Of a stretch of DNA of 6,393 nucleotides, positions 1 through 6,348 are shown one piece after another (the first letter of the stretch is position 1; every line of letters begins with the position of its first letter). This stretch comes from Clostridiales bacterium. Its GTDB lineage: Bacteria > Bacillota > Clostridia > Oscillospirales > Acutalibacteraceae. Made by a program: the position numbers and the translations under genes. The notes under the pieces were generated by a model. It had not been told where the DNA came from, did not search any database, and saw only the letters and a list, made by a program, of their open reading frames with translations. Location: contig JAJQGZ010000023.1 in NCBI GenBank assembly GCA_021200075.1, forward strand, positions 1 through 6,393, written 5' to 3'.

Positions 1-92
1 TTACACAACGATAAAAACTATTCATAAAGTTTTAGACGATACACGGTACTACAAAATGCCCTTGTCTTATATGCGTTTTTTCAACCGATACC

Positions 93-123
93 AACCGAAT
101 AAGCTATATTTATTCGGTTTTTT
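93..123 (+). terminator. Rho-independent terminator of an upstream + strand gene
   Basis: A perfect 10-bp stem (AACCGAATAA at 93-102 pairing with TTATTCGGTT at 110-119) closes a 7-nt loop and runs into six T residues at 118-123. The T run is on one side only, so it works for + strand transcription. It implies a + strand gene whose end lies at or beyond the left edge. Bases 1-92 show no protein I recognise: one + frame is open from base 2 but continues straight through this hairpin and the repeat after it, so it is not credible coding sequence. Confidence 0.85.
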
Positions 124-148
124 AATATTGTTGGGTATGTCAGAAATC

Positions 149-173
149 CGTAGGGGCGGATATTATCCGCCCG
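149..173. repeat. Palindromic intergenic repeat (GGGCGGA hairpin)
   Basis: GGGCGGA (154-160) pairs with TCCGCCC (166-172) around a 5-nt loop, TATTA, and is preceded by CGTAG. The first 14 bases, CGTAGGGGCGGATA, recur exactly at 6335-6348 in the same orientation. GC-rich palindromes of this kind are dispersed between genes in many gut Clostridia. That comparison comes from memory, whereas the hairpin and second partial copy are visible here. There is no T run after the stem, so it is not a conventional terminator. Confidence 0.75.
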
Positions 174-215
174 CTGTAAGCTTATCCCAATATTTCAAAA
201 GAACCATATTTTGTC

Positions 216-243
216 AAAAAACAAGCCCCGTGAAAGGGCTTGT
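216..243 (-). terminator. Rho-independent terminator after the iolB-like gene
   Basis: Read on the - strand, ACAAGCCC (243-236) pairs with GGGCTTGT (228-221) around a 7-nt loop and is followed by a run of T residues (221-216). It begins 34 bases after the iolB-like stop codon and should end the - strand transcript. The + strand side of the stem lacks a T run, so it is not bidirectional. Confidence 0.88.
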
Positions 244-276
244 AAAATAGTTGTTTGTAAATGGGTGTATAATTTA

Positions 277-1050
277 TCAGTCCGCATTGGCGAGCCATTC
301 ATATTCAGGAACATAAATTCTGGTTTTGTCCCACGGGTCGCCGTCAAGATGACGAATAAGCCATACATAATACATTTCAAATCCTGGTGCCGTAACCTGC
401 TGGTGAGCGTTTCCGCCCCTTATGCAAAGGCAGCTTCCGTTTTCCATTTTATAAGGCGTATCGCCCTCAAAGCCTGCGCCGAATCCCTCCGGACGGTCAA
501 ATTGATAGTAGTAAAGCTCCGGCTGAGGATGATGATGCGGCGGATAGCTCGACCATCTGCCGGGCTGATTGAACACCTCGCCCATAACCATATTTGAATA
601 CGGTGCATTGTCAAGGTCAAACATTGTTGATACTATTCTGTGGCCTGTACCGTTCCACTGACCCTTGCCGAATTCCTGGTACAGGCAATTGTCGGGATTG
701 TAAAATACACTTTCCCATATCTTGTCATTGTCCGTCATTTGAACAAGCACTTCACTCTCGACAAATGCCGTTACGCTTGCCTTTGTGCCTTTGCAAAAAT
801 GCACGGCGTACGGCTTCTTTTCAAACGGATTAGCCCTTTGGCACTCTTCGTTGATATTGTCGCCCACAGTAAAGCGAACCTTTCCGGAAAGTAAAAGTAT
901 AGCACATTCGTTATTTTCCTCAAGGATATTGAGTACTTCGCCGTTTTTGAGCTTTTTGACATAGATGTCCATAAGCATTTTGGGATTAACACCATTCATT
1001 TGGCAAAGAATTTTCTTTCCGTTTTCATCATATTGCGGTTTGTAAAGCAT
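277..1050 (-). CDS. iolB: 5-deoxy-glucuronate isomerase, IolB-like (KduI/IolB family)
   Basis: This 257-residue protein resembles IolB, the cupin isomerase that converts 5-deoxy-D-glucuronate to 2-deoxy-5-keto-D-gluconate in cytoplasmic myo-inositol catabolism. The length is close to the family's usual 260-270 residues. The clearest evidence is the C-terminal cupin: PPHHHPQPELYYYQF (about residues 170-184) supplies His172-174 and Glu178, and His216 in GNAHQQVTAPGFEMYY completes the expected metal site. The first half (about 1-130) is the partner cupin half and lacks metal ligands. The start is supported by AAGAGG about 7 bases upstream of ATG. It lies 60 bp downstream of the broken dehydratase and has no convincing promoter of its own, so it may be read through from upstream; a strong terminator follows. 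The stretch before His216 differs from the usual IolB pattern, so a related sugar-acid isomerase is possible. No other iol gene is present. Confidence 0.82.
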   Translation of the reverse strand: MLYKPQYDENGKKILCQMNGVNPKMLMDIYVKKLKNGEVLNILEENNECAILLLSGKVRFTVGDNINEECQRANPFEKKPYAVHFCKGTKASVTAFVESEVLVQMTDNDKIWESVFYNPDNCLYQEFGKGQWNGTGHRIVSTMFDLDNAPYSNMVMGEVFNQPGRWSSYPPHHHPQPELYYYQFDRPEGFGAGFEGDTPYKMENGSCLCIRGGNAHQQVTAPGFEMYYVWLIRHLDGDPWDKTRIYVPEYEWLANAD

Positions 1051-1110
1051 ATTGATTACCTCTTCATATTTTATTCGCCGTAAAGCGTAATTTGCATTTT
1101 GGTATGGTTA

Positions 1111-2937
1111 TTATTCGTGAATCGGAGGATTCGGCGACGGGTGATAGTTGGGAACTATATCTTTGAGCTTTTCCCCTACATTGTCGTCGTTTATGTCGTT
1201 AAGCTCTTCAAGCATTTTTTCAAATTCCTTGGTGTTTATTACCATAGGACGGTTTACGAATATTTTTTCGTTGGCTGTTTTTTTGCCTCGTTTTCATCTC
1301 GTCGTCCATTGAAAGCTCCTCGTAAAGCTTTTCTCCCGGACGCAGACCAGTAATTTTTATTCCGATTTCTTCAACCGTGTATCCGGAAAGCTTGATGAGA
1401 TTTTCAGCCAAATCCATAATTTTAACAGGTTCTTCCATATCAAGCACAAATACTTCTCCTCCCTTTGCAAGTCCGCCTGCCTGGCAAACAAGCTGTGCCG
1501 CTTCGGGGATTGTCATAAAATATCTGGTAATATCCGGATGAGTTACGCATACGGGGCCGCCGTTTGCAATCTGTTTTTTTTGAATATCGGTATAACGGAG
1601 CCGTGAGAGCCTAAAACATTGCCGAAACGCACTGCCGCATAGCAGGTGTTTTTGCTTTTTTCGTTCATATACTGAACGATAATTTTCGTAATTCTCTTTG
1701 TAGTGCCTATTACATTTGTGGGGTTTATCGCTTTGTCGGTAGAGAGTATCACCATTTTCGGAATCTTGAATTTATCCGCAGTTATCGCAACATAGTATGT
1801 ACCGAATACATTGTTCTTTACCGCTTCGCACGGAGAATCCTCCATAAGCGGAACATGCTTGTGTGCGGCGGCGTGGAAAACAACATCTGGGTGAAATTCC
1901 TCGAACACTTCGTTTAATCTGTCAATATCCCTTACCGAGCCGATACGGACATAAATATTGATTTTATCCGCATATTTTTCTTTCAGATCCATTGCAAGCT
2001 CAAACGCAGTATTTTCGTAAATATCGAATATTACTATCGTTTTGGGATTATACCTTGCGCACTGCGTACAGATTTCCGAGCCGATTGAACCGCCTCCGCC
2101 GGTTACCAGTATGGTTTTGTCTATCAGATAGCGGCATACTTTTATATCCAGCTTAACCTCGTCCCTTGCAAGCAGGTCGGTTATGTCAACTTCCTTGAGT
2201 TTGTTATAACCCGTGCTGTTTTTAAGTATATCTTCAATAGACGGAGAAATTTTAATTTTCTTGCCTGTTTGCAGGGCAATGTTGAGTATTTTGTTTTGAC
2301 GGGCTTTGGTTGCGGACGGTATGCAAATAATGATTTCGTCAACATTGTATTTTTTGCAACATCGGGAATATCGTTGCAGTTGCCCGCAATTTTGATATTG
2401 TTAATTCTTTTTCTGTACTTTGCGGGATTATCATCAATTGCCACAATGGGAATATACTTTTGTGATTGGTTCGATTTCATATCGTCGATAACGGTGTTGC
2501 CTATATATCCTGCACCGATTCTCGGTAGGCAAGCGGAGAAAATCATAAATATCAAGCAAAGCAGATAAGCGTAAAACGGAAGTATTTTGTTTGCGCCGAG
2601 AATGCTTTTAAACAGCACCTTGTCAACGACAAACAGCATTGTTGTGTTGACAAAAGCCGCTACCACGCATGACACTATTTCGTCCACTCCGGCAAAAGTC
2701 CACACGCTCCTGTAAAGCTTGAAGCACATATTGACAATTACGACAATTGCACTCAGCAGGAAAAAATGTAGGTAATTAAACAGTAACGACGAATATCCTA
2801 TGCTGAAAATTTTACCGCCGTTTACAAAGTAACAGCTTGCCGCATTTGATATTGCAAACATAGCTATATCAATAATGACAAGTAAAAACTTTTTTCAGAT
2901 TACCGCTTACTTTTTTATTTGTATCGTTTTCGTTCAT
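1111..2937 (-). pseudogene. Frameshifted CapD/EpsC/FlaA1-type nucleotide-sugar 4,6-dehydratase
   Basis: Joining five frames gives about 608 residues of a long-form, membrane-bound UDP-GlcNAc 4,6-dehydratase-like SDR, a family that makes nucleotide sugars for capsule, exopolysaccharide or glycans. The start ATG (2937) has GAGGAG upstream. Four membrane segments come first, with the family motif KLYRSVW; then a Rossmann-like GAGYIG; then TGGGGSIGSE (cofactor loop, about 2066-2110), HAAAHKHVPLMEDSP, STDKAINPTNV, RFGNVLGSHGS and LRPGEKLYEE; the stop is TAA at 1111-1113. Frame breaks lie at 2884-2895 (one extra base), 2350-2355 (one missing), 1574-1581 (eight A; one missing or two extra) and 1278-1284 (one extra), all in A/T runs. 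No in-frame nonsense codon occurs between them. The usual linker and first strand between the membrane domain and GAG motif appear to be absent near 2515-2530. The family's (Y/M)xxxK site reads IGTTK, and the usual Glu after KR(I/V)x is Lys. I favour a real pseudogene; homopolymer sequencing error is the alternative. Confidence 0.88.
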
Positions 2938-2980
2938 TTTCCGTCTCCTCGGGTTTATTATATTGCGTTTGATGAGCTTT

Positions 2981-3011
2981 AAAAAAATTATTTAGCTATG
3001 AGTTATAATAA
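2981..3011 (-). terminator. Possible weak terminator after the CHAP gene
   Basis: Just after the CHAP gene stop, on the - strand, TTATT (3011-3007) can pair with AATAA (2992-2988) around a 14-nt loop and is followed by seven T residues (2987-2981). The stem is short and all A/T, so it would be leaky at best. If it fails, the CHAP gene, the broken dehydratase and the iolB-like gene form one transcript. Confidence 0.3.
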
Positions 3012-4361
3012 CTATTTATTCTTCTTTTTGGCTTTAGTTTTTTTGGTAACTGCTACGAATACGGAAATTACAGCTGTGCCGAAAATTATTGCAATAGGTA
3101 TGGCAAAAAGCTGTTTGTTTTGTTCAAGCGCCGTGACATTTACTCCCATTCTCGTAAGCGTGCTTTGTATATTTTGCTCGGTTGTCACAACACTGTTGTT
3201 TGCTGTTCCCACCACTTTTCGGGTGGTGTTTTGTTCAACCTTTGTGACATCTCCCTGCGCTTCGATCACGGTAAAATCGCATTGGTTATAAAGGTCGTCG
3301 TTTGCGCATACGACAACCGTTGCCGTGCCTGTTCCGACTGCGGTTATTTCTCCGCCGTATCCTATTTCGATAACGCCTTCCTCATCGCAGAAATAGCCCA
3401 CAACCGTTTGAGCGTCGGCAGGTTCGACTGTGTATTGCAGTTCAACACTGTCGCCGATTTGCAGCTCGTATGTAGAAGCGTAAATTTCAAGCGAATCAAG
3501 CGAATCGAGCGTGTTTTCGCTTTCCAGCTCGGTTGTTTGTTCGGTCGTTGTTTCTGCTGTTGTCGTTTCCTGCGTGGTTGAAGCTGTTGTGCTTTTCTGC
3601 GTGGTTGAGGTTGTTGACCTTTTTGTTGCGGTTGTTGATTTTTTCGTTGTTGTGGTGGTGGCTTTCTTTGTTGTAGTTGCGGTTGATTTTTTCGTCGTTG
3701 TCTTTTTCGTAGTTGATTTTTTTGTTGTCGATGTTGTCGTTTTTTTGGTGGTAGTGGTATTTGTCGTAGAGGAAGAACCTGCCACGCTTGAATAATTCGG
3801 TGAAGCGTAGCCCATTATCGAGCTGATATTGTTATACGGCTTTGAGCCGTTTTTTGTATATTCCCTTGCCTTTACCTTGCCCGAGCAGTTACCCTCTATT
3901 GTGTAAACCGTACTGCCTGACACATAATTGATAATCCCCACATGCTGACTTGAATCGTTACCGCTCCAATCAAAGAACACAAGGTCGCCTGCCGACGGAG
4001 TATAGTTCTCCGACGCTTCGTGGTATCTGCCTTTGTTTTTAAACCAGCTTATCATACTGTTGCAGTTTCCGCCGCTCGGTATTATTTTACCGTTAAGCGT
4101 GATGTCAAGCGCCGAGCCGGTTTGGTTAAAGCACCAAAGAACAAATGTGGTACACCATCCGCCCTGGTAGCCGTACCAGTCGCCATATTTTGATGTTGTT
4201 GAGGTGCCTGTATATCCCACCTCGTTCTTCGCTACGGATACTACCTTGTTTCTTATTTCACTTTCGTTTGCACCGAGTGCGGTGAACGGAACACAGCAGG
4301 AAATTAGTATCGACAGTGAAATTAATACGGTCAAGACCCTGCGCATATTCTTTTTTATCAT
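3012..4361 (-). CDS. Secreted, membrane-anchored CHAP-domain peptidoglycan hydrolase
   Basis: This 449-residue protein has, in order, a Sec signal peptide (basic MIKKNMRR, hydrophobic core to about residue 30), a CHAP domain (about 33-187), a Thr/Ser/Lys linker (197-279), a bacterial Ig-like BIG2-type domain (about 285-367), and a C-terminal membrane helix (about 418-438) with a KKTKAKKKNK tail. CHAP enzymes are Cys/His amidases or endopeptidases that cut peptidoglycan peptides. Cys70 in GGWCTTF and His140 in SQHVGI are the likely catalytic pair, with Glu156 or Asn158 in TIEGN as the third residue; GDLVFFDW is also typical. There is no LPxTG motif, so anchoring is by the tail helix, with the basic end in the cytoplasm. 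AGGAG lies about 10 bases before ATG, and a near-consensus promoter stands upstream. The role is probably wall remodelling or daughter-cell separation; attack on neighbouring cells is less likely because the protein stays membrane-bound. The exact bond cut cannot be read from sequence. Confidence 0.88.
   Translation of the reverse strand: MIKKNMRRVLTVLISLSILISCCVPFTALGANESEIRNKVVSVAKNEVGYTGTSTTSKYGDWYGYQGGWCTTFVLWCFNQTGSALDITLNGKIIPSGGNCNSMISWFKNKGRYHEASENYTPSAGDLVFFDWSGNDSSQHVGIINYVSGSTVYTIEGNCSGKVKAREYTKNGSKPYNNISSIMGYASPNYSSVAGSSSTTNTTTTKKTTTSTTKKSTTKKTTTKKSTATTTKKATTTTTKKSTTATKRSTTSTTQKSTTASTTQETTTAETTTEQTTELESENTLDSLDSLEIYASTYELQIGDSVELQYTVEPADAQTVVGYFCDEEGVIEIGYGGEITAVGTGTATVVVCANDDLYNQCDFTVIEAQGDVTKVEQNTTRKVVGTANNSVVTTEQNIQSTLTRMGVNVTALEQNKQLFAIPIAIIFGTAVISVFVAVTKKTKAKKKNK
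3525..3773 (-). repeat. Low-complexity Thr/Lys-rich linker repeat inside the CHAP gene
   Basis: Residues 197-279 are built from irregular units of two to five Thr (sometimes Ser or Ala) followed by KK, written with ACA/ACT/ACC/ACG and AAA/AAG codons. The coding strand is therefore strongly A/C-rich and the + strand G/T-rich. The first two thirds carry KK or KR pairs; the last third changes to QK, QE, AE and EQ. This is an extended spacer between enzyme and Ig-like domain, probably O-glycosylated or able to contact acidic wall polymers. The near-repeats could recombine and change linker length. The long Val-rich frame on the + strand across this stretch is a by-product of the Thr codons. Confidence 0.85.
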
Positions 4362-4380
4362 ACAGTACCATCTCCTGCCG

Positions 4381-4411
4381 ATTCGGTAATTCGGTACATT
4401 GCCGTAATGTA
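4381..4411 (-). promoter_or_regulatory. Tandem octamer and dyad in the leader of the CHAP gene
   Basis: Between the predicted transcription start (near 4420) and the ribosome binding site (near 4372-4376) lie two direct copies of TACCGAAT (+ strand ATTCGGTA at 4381-4388 and 4389-4396). Partly overlapping them is a dyad, TACATT (4395-4400) / AATGTA (4406-4411), with a 5-nt centre. The position suits a repressor operator or a small leader hairpin. No regulator is recognisable in the window. Confidence 0.4.
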
Positions 4412-4426
4412 TATATACCTAATTAT

Positions 4427-4454
4427 ATTATATACTTATCGGCAAAAAAGTCAA
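4427..4454 (-). promoter_or_regulatory. SigA-type promoter of the CHAP gene
   Basis: On the - strand, TTGACT (4454-4449) and TATAAT (4432-4427) are separated by 16 bases: one mismatch in the -35 box and a perfect -10 box. Transcription should start near 4420, giving a leader of about 58 bases before the ATG at 4361. Confidence 0.8.
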
Positions 4455-4517
4455 TATTATAATTTTACCGTAAATTAAGAGATGTTATTACAAATTATCG
4501 GATACTTCTGTATATAT

Positions 4518-4605
4518 ATGTACATTATTGTACTCAACTGCGGATTTATATTGAAAAAAGTCCTTCTCGGGTGTACAATTGATATATACAAAATGTACAT
4601 TATTG
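4518..4605 (+). promoter_or_regulatory. TGTACA repeat array around the serine hydrolase promoter
   Basis: The palindrome TGTACA occurs at 4519-4524, 4572-4577 and 4594-4599, with a one-mismatch copy, TGTACT, at 4529-4534. The first and last copies sit within an exact 13-bp direct repeat, ATGTACATTATTG (4518-4530 and 4593-4605). Start-to-start distances are 10, 43 and 22 bases, close to whole helical turns. The copy at 4572 overlaps the -10 box and the last lies just after the predicted start, as expected for repression. The binding protein is unknown. Confidence 0.45.
4551..4579 (+). promoter_or_regulatory. SigA-type promoter of the serine hydrolase gene
   Basis: TTGAAA (4551-4556) and TACAAT (4574-4579) are separated by exactly 17 bases, each differing from consensus at one position. 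Transcription should start near 4586, giving a leader of about 65 bases before the ATG at 4651. Its start region lies about 170 bp from that of the divergent CHAP promoter. Confidence 0.7.
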
Positions 4606-4650
4606 CGCTGTGTTCGGCAAACAGCCAACTGAGAATTAAAGAGGGAAATT

Positions 4651-6252
4651 ATGGAAAAATTAAAAAGCTGTGAATTTGAGCGTGTCACACTTGAGGAAGT
4701 CGGCGTTGACAGCTCTATGATAACCGAATTTTTAAACGAGATAAATGAAAAAAATCTCGGCTTGCAAAGCTTTACTGTTGTAAGGCACGATAAAATATGT
4801 GCGCAGGGATTTTACAAGCCGTACAATGCCGATTCTCCCCATGTGCTTTATTCGGTCAGCAAATCGTTTACATCAACGGCGGTCGGCTTTGCCGTGCAGG
4901 AGGGGCTTTTAAATCTCAATGATAAGATTGTAAAATTCTTCCCTGATTACATAATGACTAAAAGACCGTTTAACAGAATGTTGACAGTGCGTATGCTCCT
5001 CACAATGCGTTCCGACAAGCTCATCACAGTGCTTGATGAAAAAGAGGGCAGGGACTGGATTGCAAGCTTTTTCGGCGCACCGTTTATTCTTCCGCCCAAT
5101 ACCAAGTTTAATTACATATCCGAGAATACATCTATGCTCTCAGCTATAGTTTCCAAGGTTACAGGGATGAGCGTTGTAGATTATCTTTACCCCAGGATGT
5201 TTGAACCGCTCGGAATTGAAAAACCGTTTTGGGAAAGCGACGGAAAGGGCAACAATGCCGGCGGCTGGGGTCTGTATATGAAAAGCGAGGACATCGCAAA
5301 ATTCTTTTTGCCGTTTATCCATTCGGGGAAATGGAAGGACGGCACTCAGCTTGTTCCGGAGCTGTGGGTAAAGGAAGCTACGAGGAAGCAGGTCGATTCC
5401 GTAACCGACGGATATATTGATAATATGGAGGGCTACGGCTATGGCTTTTGGCGCAATCCGCTTCCCAACAGCTATCGTGCCGACGGGCTTTTCGGTCAGC
5501 GCTGTTTTATGTTCCCGGAATATGACGCTCTTGTGGTTCTCAACTGCGGCGAAGCAGAGGATTATAAGGTAATGAAAGTGTTTTGGAAATATTTTCCCGA
5601 ATGCTTCAAATACGGCACTCTGCCCGAGAATAAAGAAGCTCTCGACGAACTTAACAAAACAATAGATTCTCTGAGCGTTGAGGAGCTTGAACCCACGCCG
5701 AGGAACAGGGAGCTGGAGAAAAAAATATCCGGCAGGCTTATAAAATGCAAGTCGTCGAAATTTGTATCCGTAATCACGGTGACGATAACTCAAATGCTTT
5801 ATAAAAAGCCGGGCGCAATCAGCGAAATGAAGTTTACCTTTGACGATGATAAGCTCCTGTTTTATTGGAAAGAAAAGGAATATGAAAACACTGTTGAAGT
5901 CGGTCTTAACGGCGAATACGGCGTGTCGCCGATAACGCTTGCCGATTTGCATTTTACCGCCTATTCAAAGGCTTCGTGGCAGGAAGACGGCTCGCTTTGC
6001 CTTTGGATCAGACCGATTGAAAGCGCACATGTCAGGAAGTTTACATTTTATTTTAACGACGACGATACCGTTAAGGTAAAAAATGATATGACCCCTACGC
6101 TCCAGGATTTAGTGGTTTATTATATGACTTTCAGCGGAAATCCGATTCGTGCAAACTCCACAGAGAATTTTGTAAAGGATGCGATTAAAAATCTCGGACT
6201 GCCGATTGTAGAACCGAATTTTAAAGGAAAATTCGTCGCCGACGATGAGTAA
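4651..6252 (+). CDS. Cytoplasmic serine hydrolase, beta-lactamase/CubicO (AmpC-like) family
   Basis: This 533-residue protein belongs to the class C beta-lactamase-fold serine hydrolases (COG1680 type), which includes esterases, D-amino-acid peptidases and amidases as well as true beta-lactamases. The SxxK motif is Ser68-Val-Ser-Lys71 in LYSVSKSFTS, with Ser68 the nucleophile. The second motif is Tyr155-Ile-Ser157 in FNYISENTSML, the YxS form replacing YxN. The third motif region is RADGLFGQ (276-283), replacing KTG or HxG. The catalytic domain spans about residues 10-320. Residues 330-533 form a separate C-terminal region with many beta-strand-like stretches and no motif I recognise. There is no signal peptide or membrane segment, so it should act in the cytoplasm, which argues against a role in antibiotic resistance. 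GAGGGA lies about 7 bases before ATG, with its own promoter upstream. The substrate cannot be inferred. No clear terminator follows before the window ends. Confidence 0.87.
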   Translation: MEKLKSCEFERVTLEEVGVDSSMITEFLNEINEKNLGLQSFTVVRHDKICAQGFYKPYNADSPHVLYSVSKSFTSTAVGFAVQEGLLNLNDKIVKFFPDYIMTKRPFNRMLTVRMLLTMRSDKLITVLDEKEGRDWIASFFGAPFILPPNTKFNYISENTSMLSAIVSKVTGMSVVDYLYPRMFEPLGIEKPFWESDGKGNNAGGWGLYMKSEDIAKFFLPFIHSGKWKDGTQLVPELWVKEATRKQVDSVTDGYIDNMEGYGYGFWRNPLPNSYRADGLFGQRCFMFPEYDALVVLNCGEAEDYKVMKVFWKYFPECFKYGTLPENKEALDELNKTIDSLSVEELEPTPRNRELEKKISGRLIKCKSSKFVSVITVTITQMLYKKPGAISEMKFTFDDDKLLFYWKEKEYENTVEVGLNGEYGVSPITLADLHFTAYSKASWQEDGSLCLWIRPIESAHVRKFTFYFNDDDTVKVKNDMTPTLQDLVVYYMTFSGNPIRANSTENFVKDAIKNLGLPIVEPNFKGKFVADDE

Positions 6253-6334
6253 ATTCAAAAGAATTATGGCCTCGCCCTACAGTATGTGCGATTCACAATT
6301 GTCGGAAAACGATTCTCATATATCAGATGTCTGT

Positions 6335-6348
6335 CGTAGGGGCGGATA
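6335..6348. repeat. Half copy of the left-edge palindromic repeat
   Basis: CGTAGGGGCGGATA matches 149-162 exactly and in the same orientation, but the second arm (TCCGCCC) is missing. The sequence instead continues GTATGTCAATAGGGACATGG, which holds a short dyad, ATGTC (6351-6355) / GACAT (6362-6366). The rest of 6253-6393 shows no gene and no hairpin with a T run; only a small AATTC/GAATT dyad lies just after the serine hydrolase stop. Confidence 0.6.

Noticed and set aside
2..250. Open + strand frame from the left edge that could be the tail of a protein
   Set aside because: It runs through a perfect rho-independent terminator (93-123) and the palindromic repeat, has no recognisable motif, and the part after the terminator is not plausible as protein.
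1062..1105. Possible promoter for the iolB-like gene (TAAAAT with a poor -35)
   Set aside because: The -35 candidate matches only three of six bases, and the -10 lies too close to the ribosome binding site.
1574..1581. Programmed ribosomal frameshift at the A8 tract
   Set aside because: One programmed site would not explain three further breaks in the same gene, and I see no stimulatory structure; transcriptional slippage remains only a minor alternative.
2957..2962. TATAAT on the - strand just upstream of the dehydratase start
   Set aside because: No good -35 box lies 16-18 bases upstream, and transcription from it would start at the ribosome binding site itself.
3511..3795. Val-rich + strand frame of 94 residues
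   Set aside because: It is the reverse complement of the Thr/Lys linker codons of the CHAP gene and has no independent support.
4482..4673. Small + strand frame of 63 residues in the divergent promoter region
   Set aside because: It covers the serine hydrolase promoter and runs past its start codon in another frame; AAGAG lies directly against its ATG, too close to work as a ribosome binding site.
5140..5952. Long - strand frame of 270 residues antisense to the serine hydrolase
   Set aside because: The + strand protein in the same place has clear family motifs, its own promoter and ribosome binding site; the antisense frame has neither motifs nor a good start signal.
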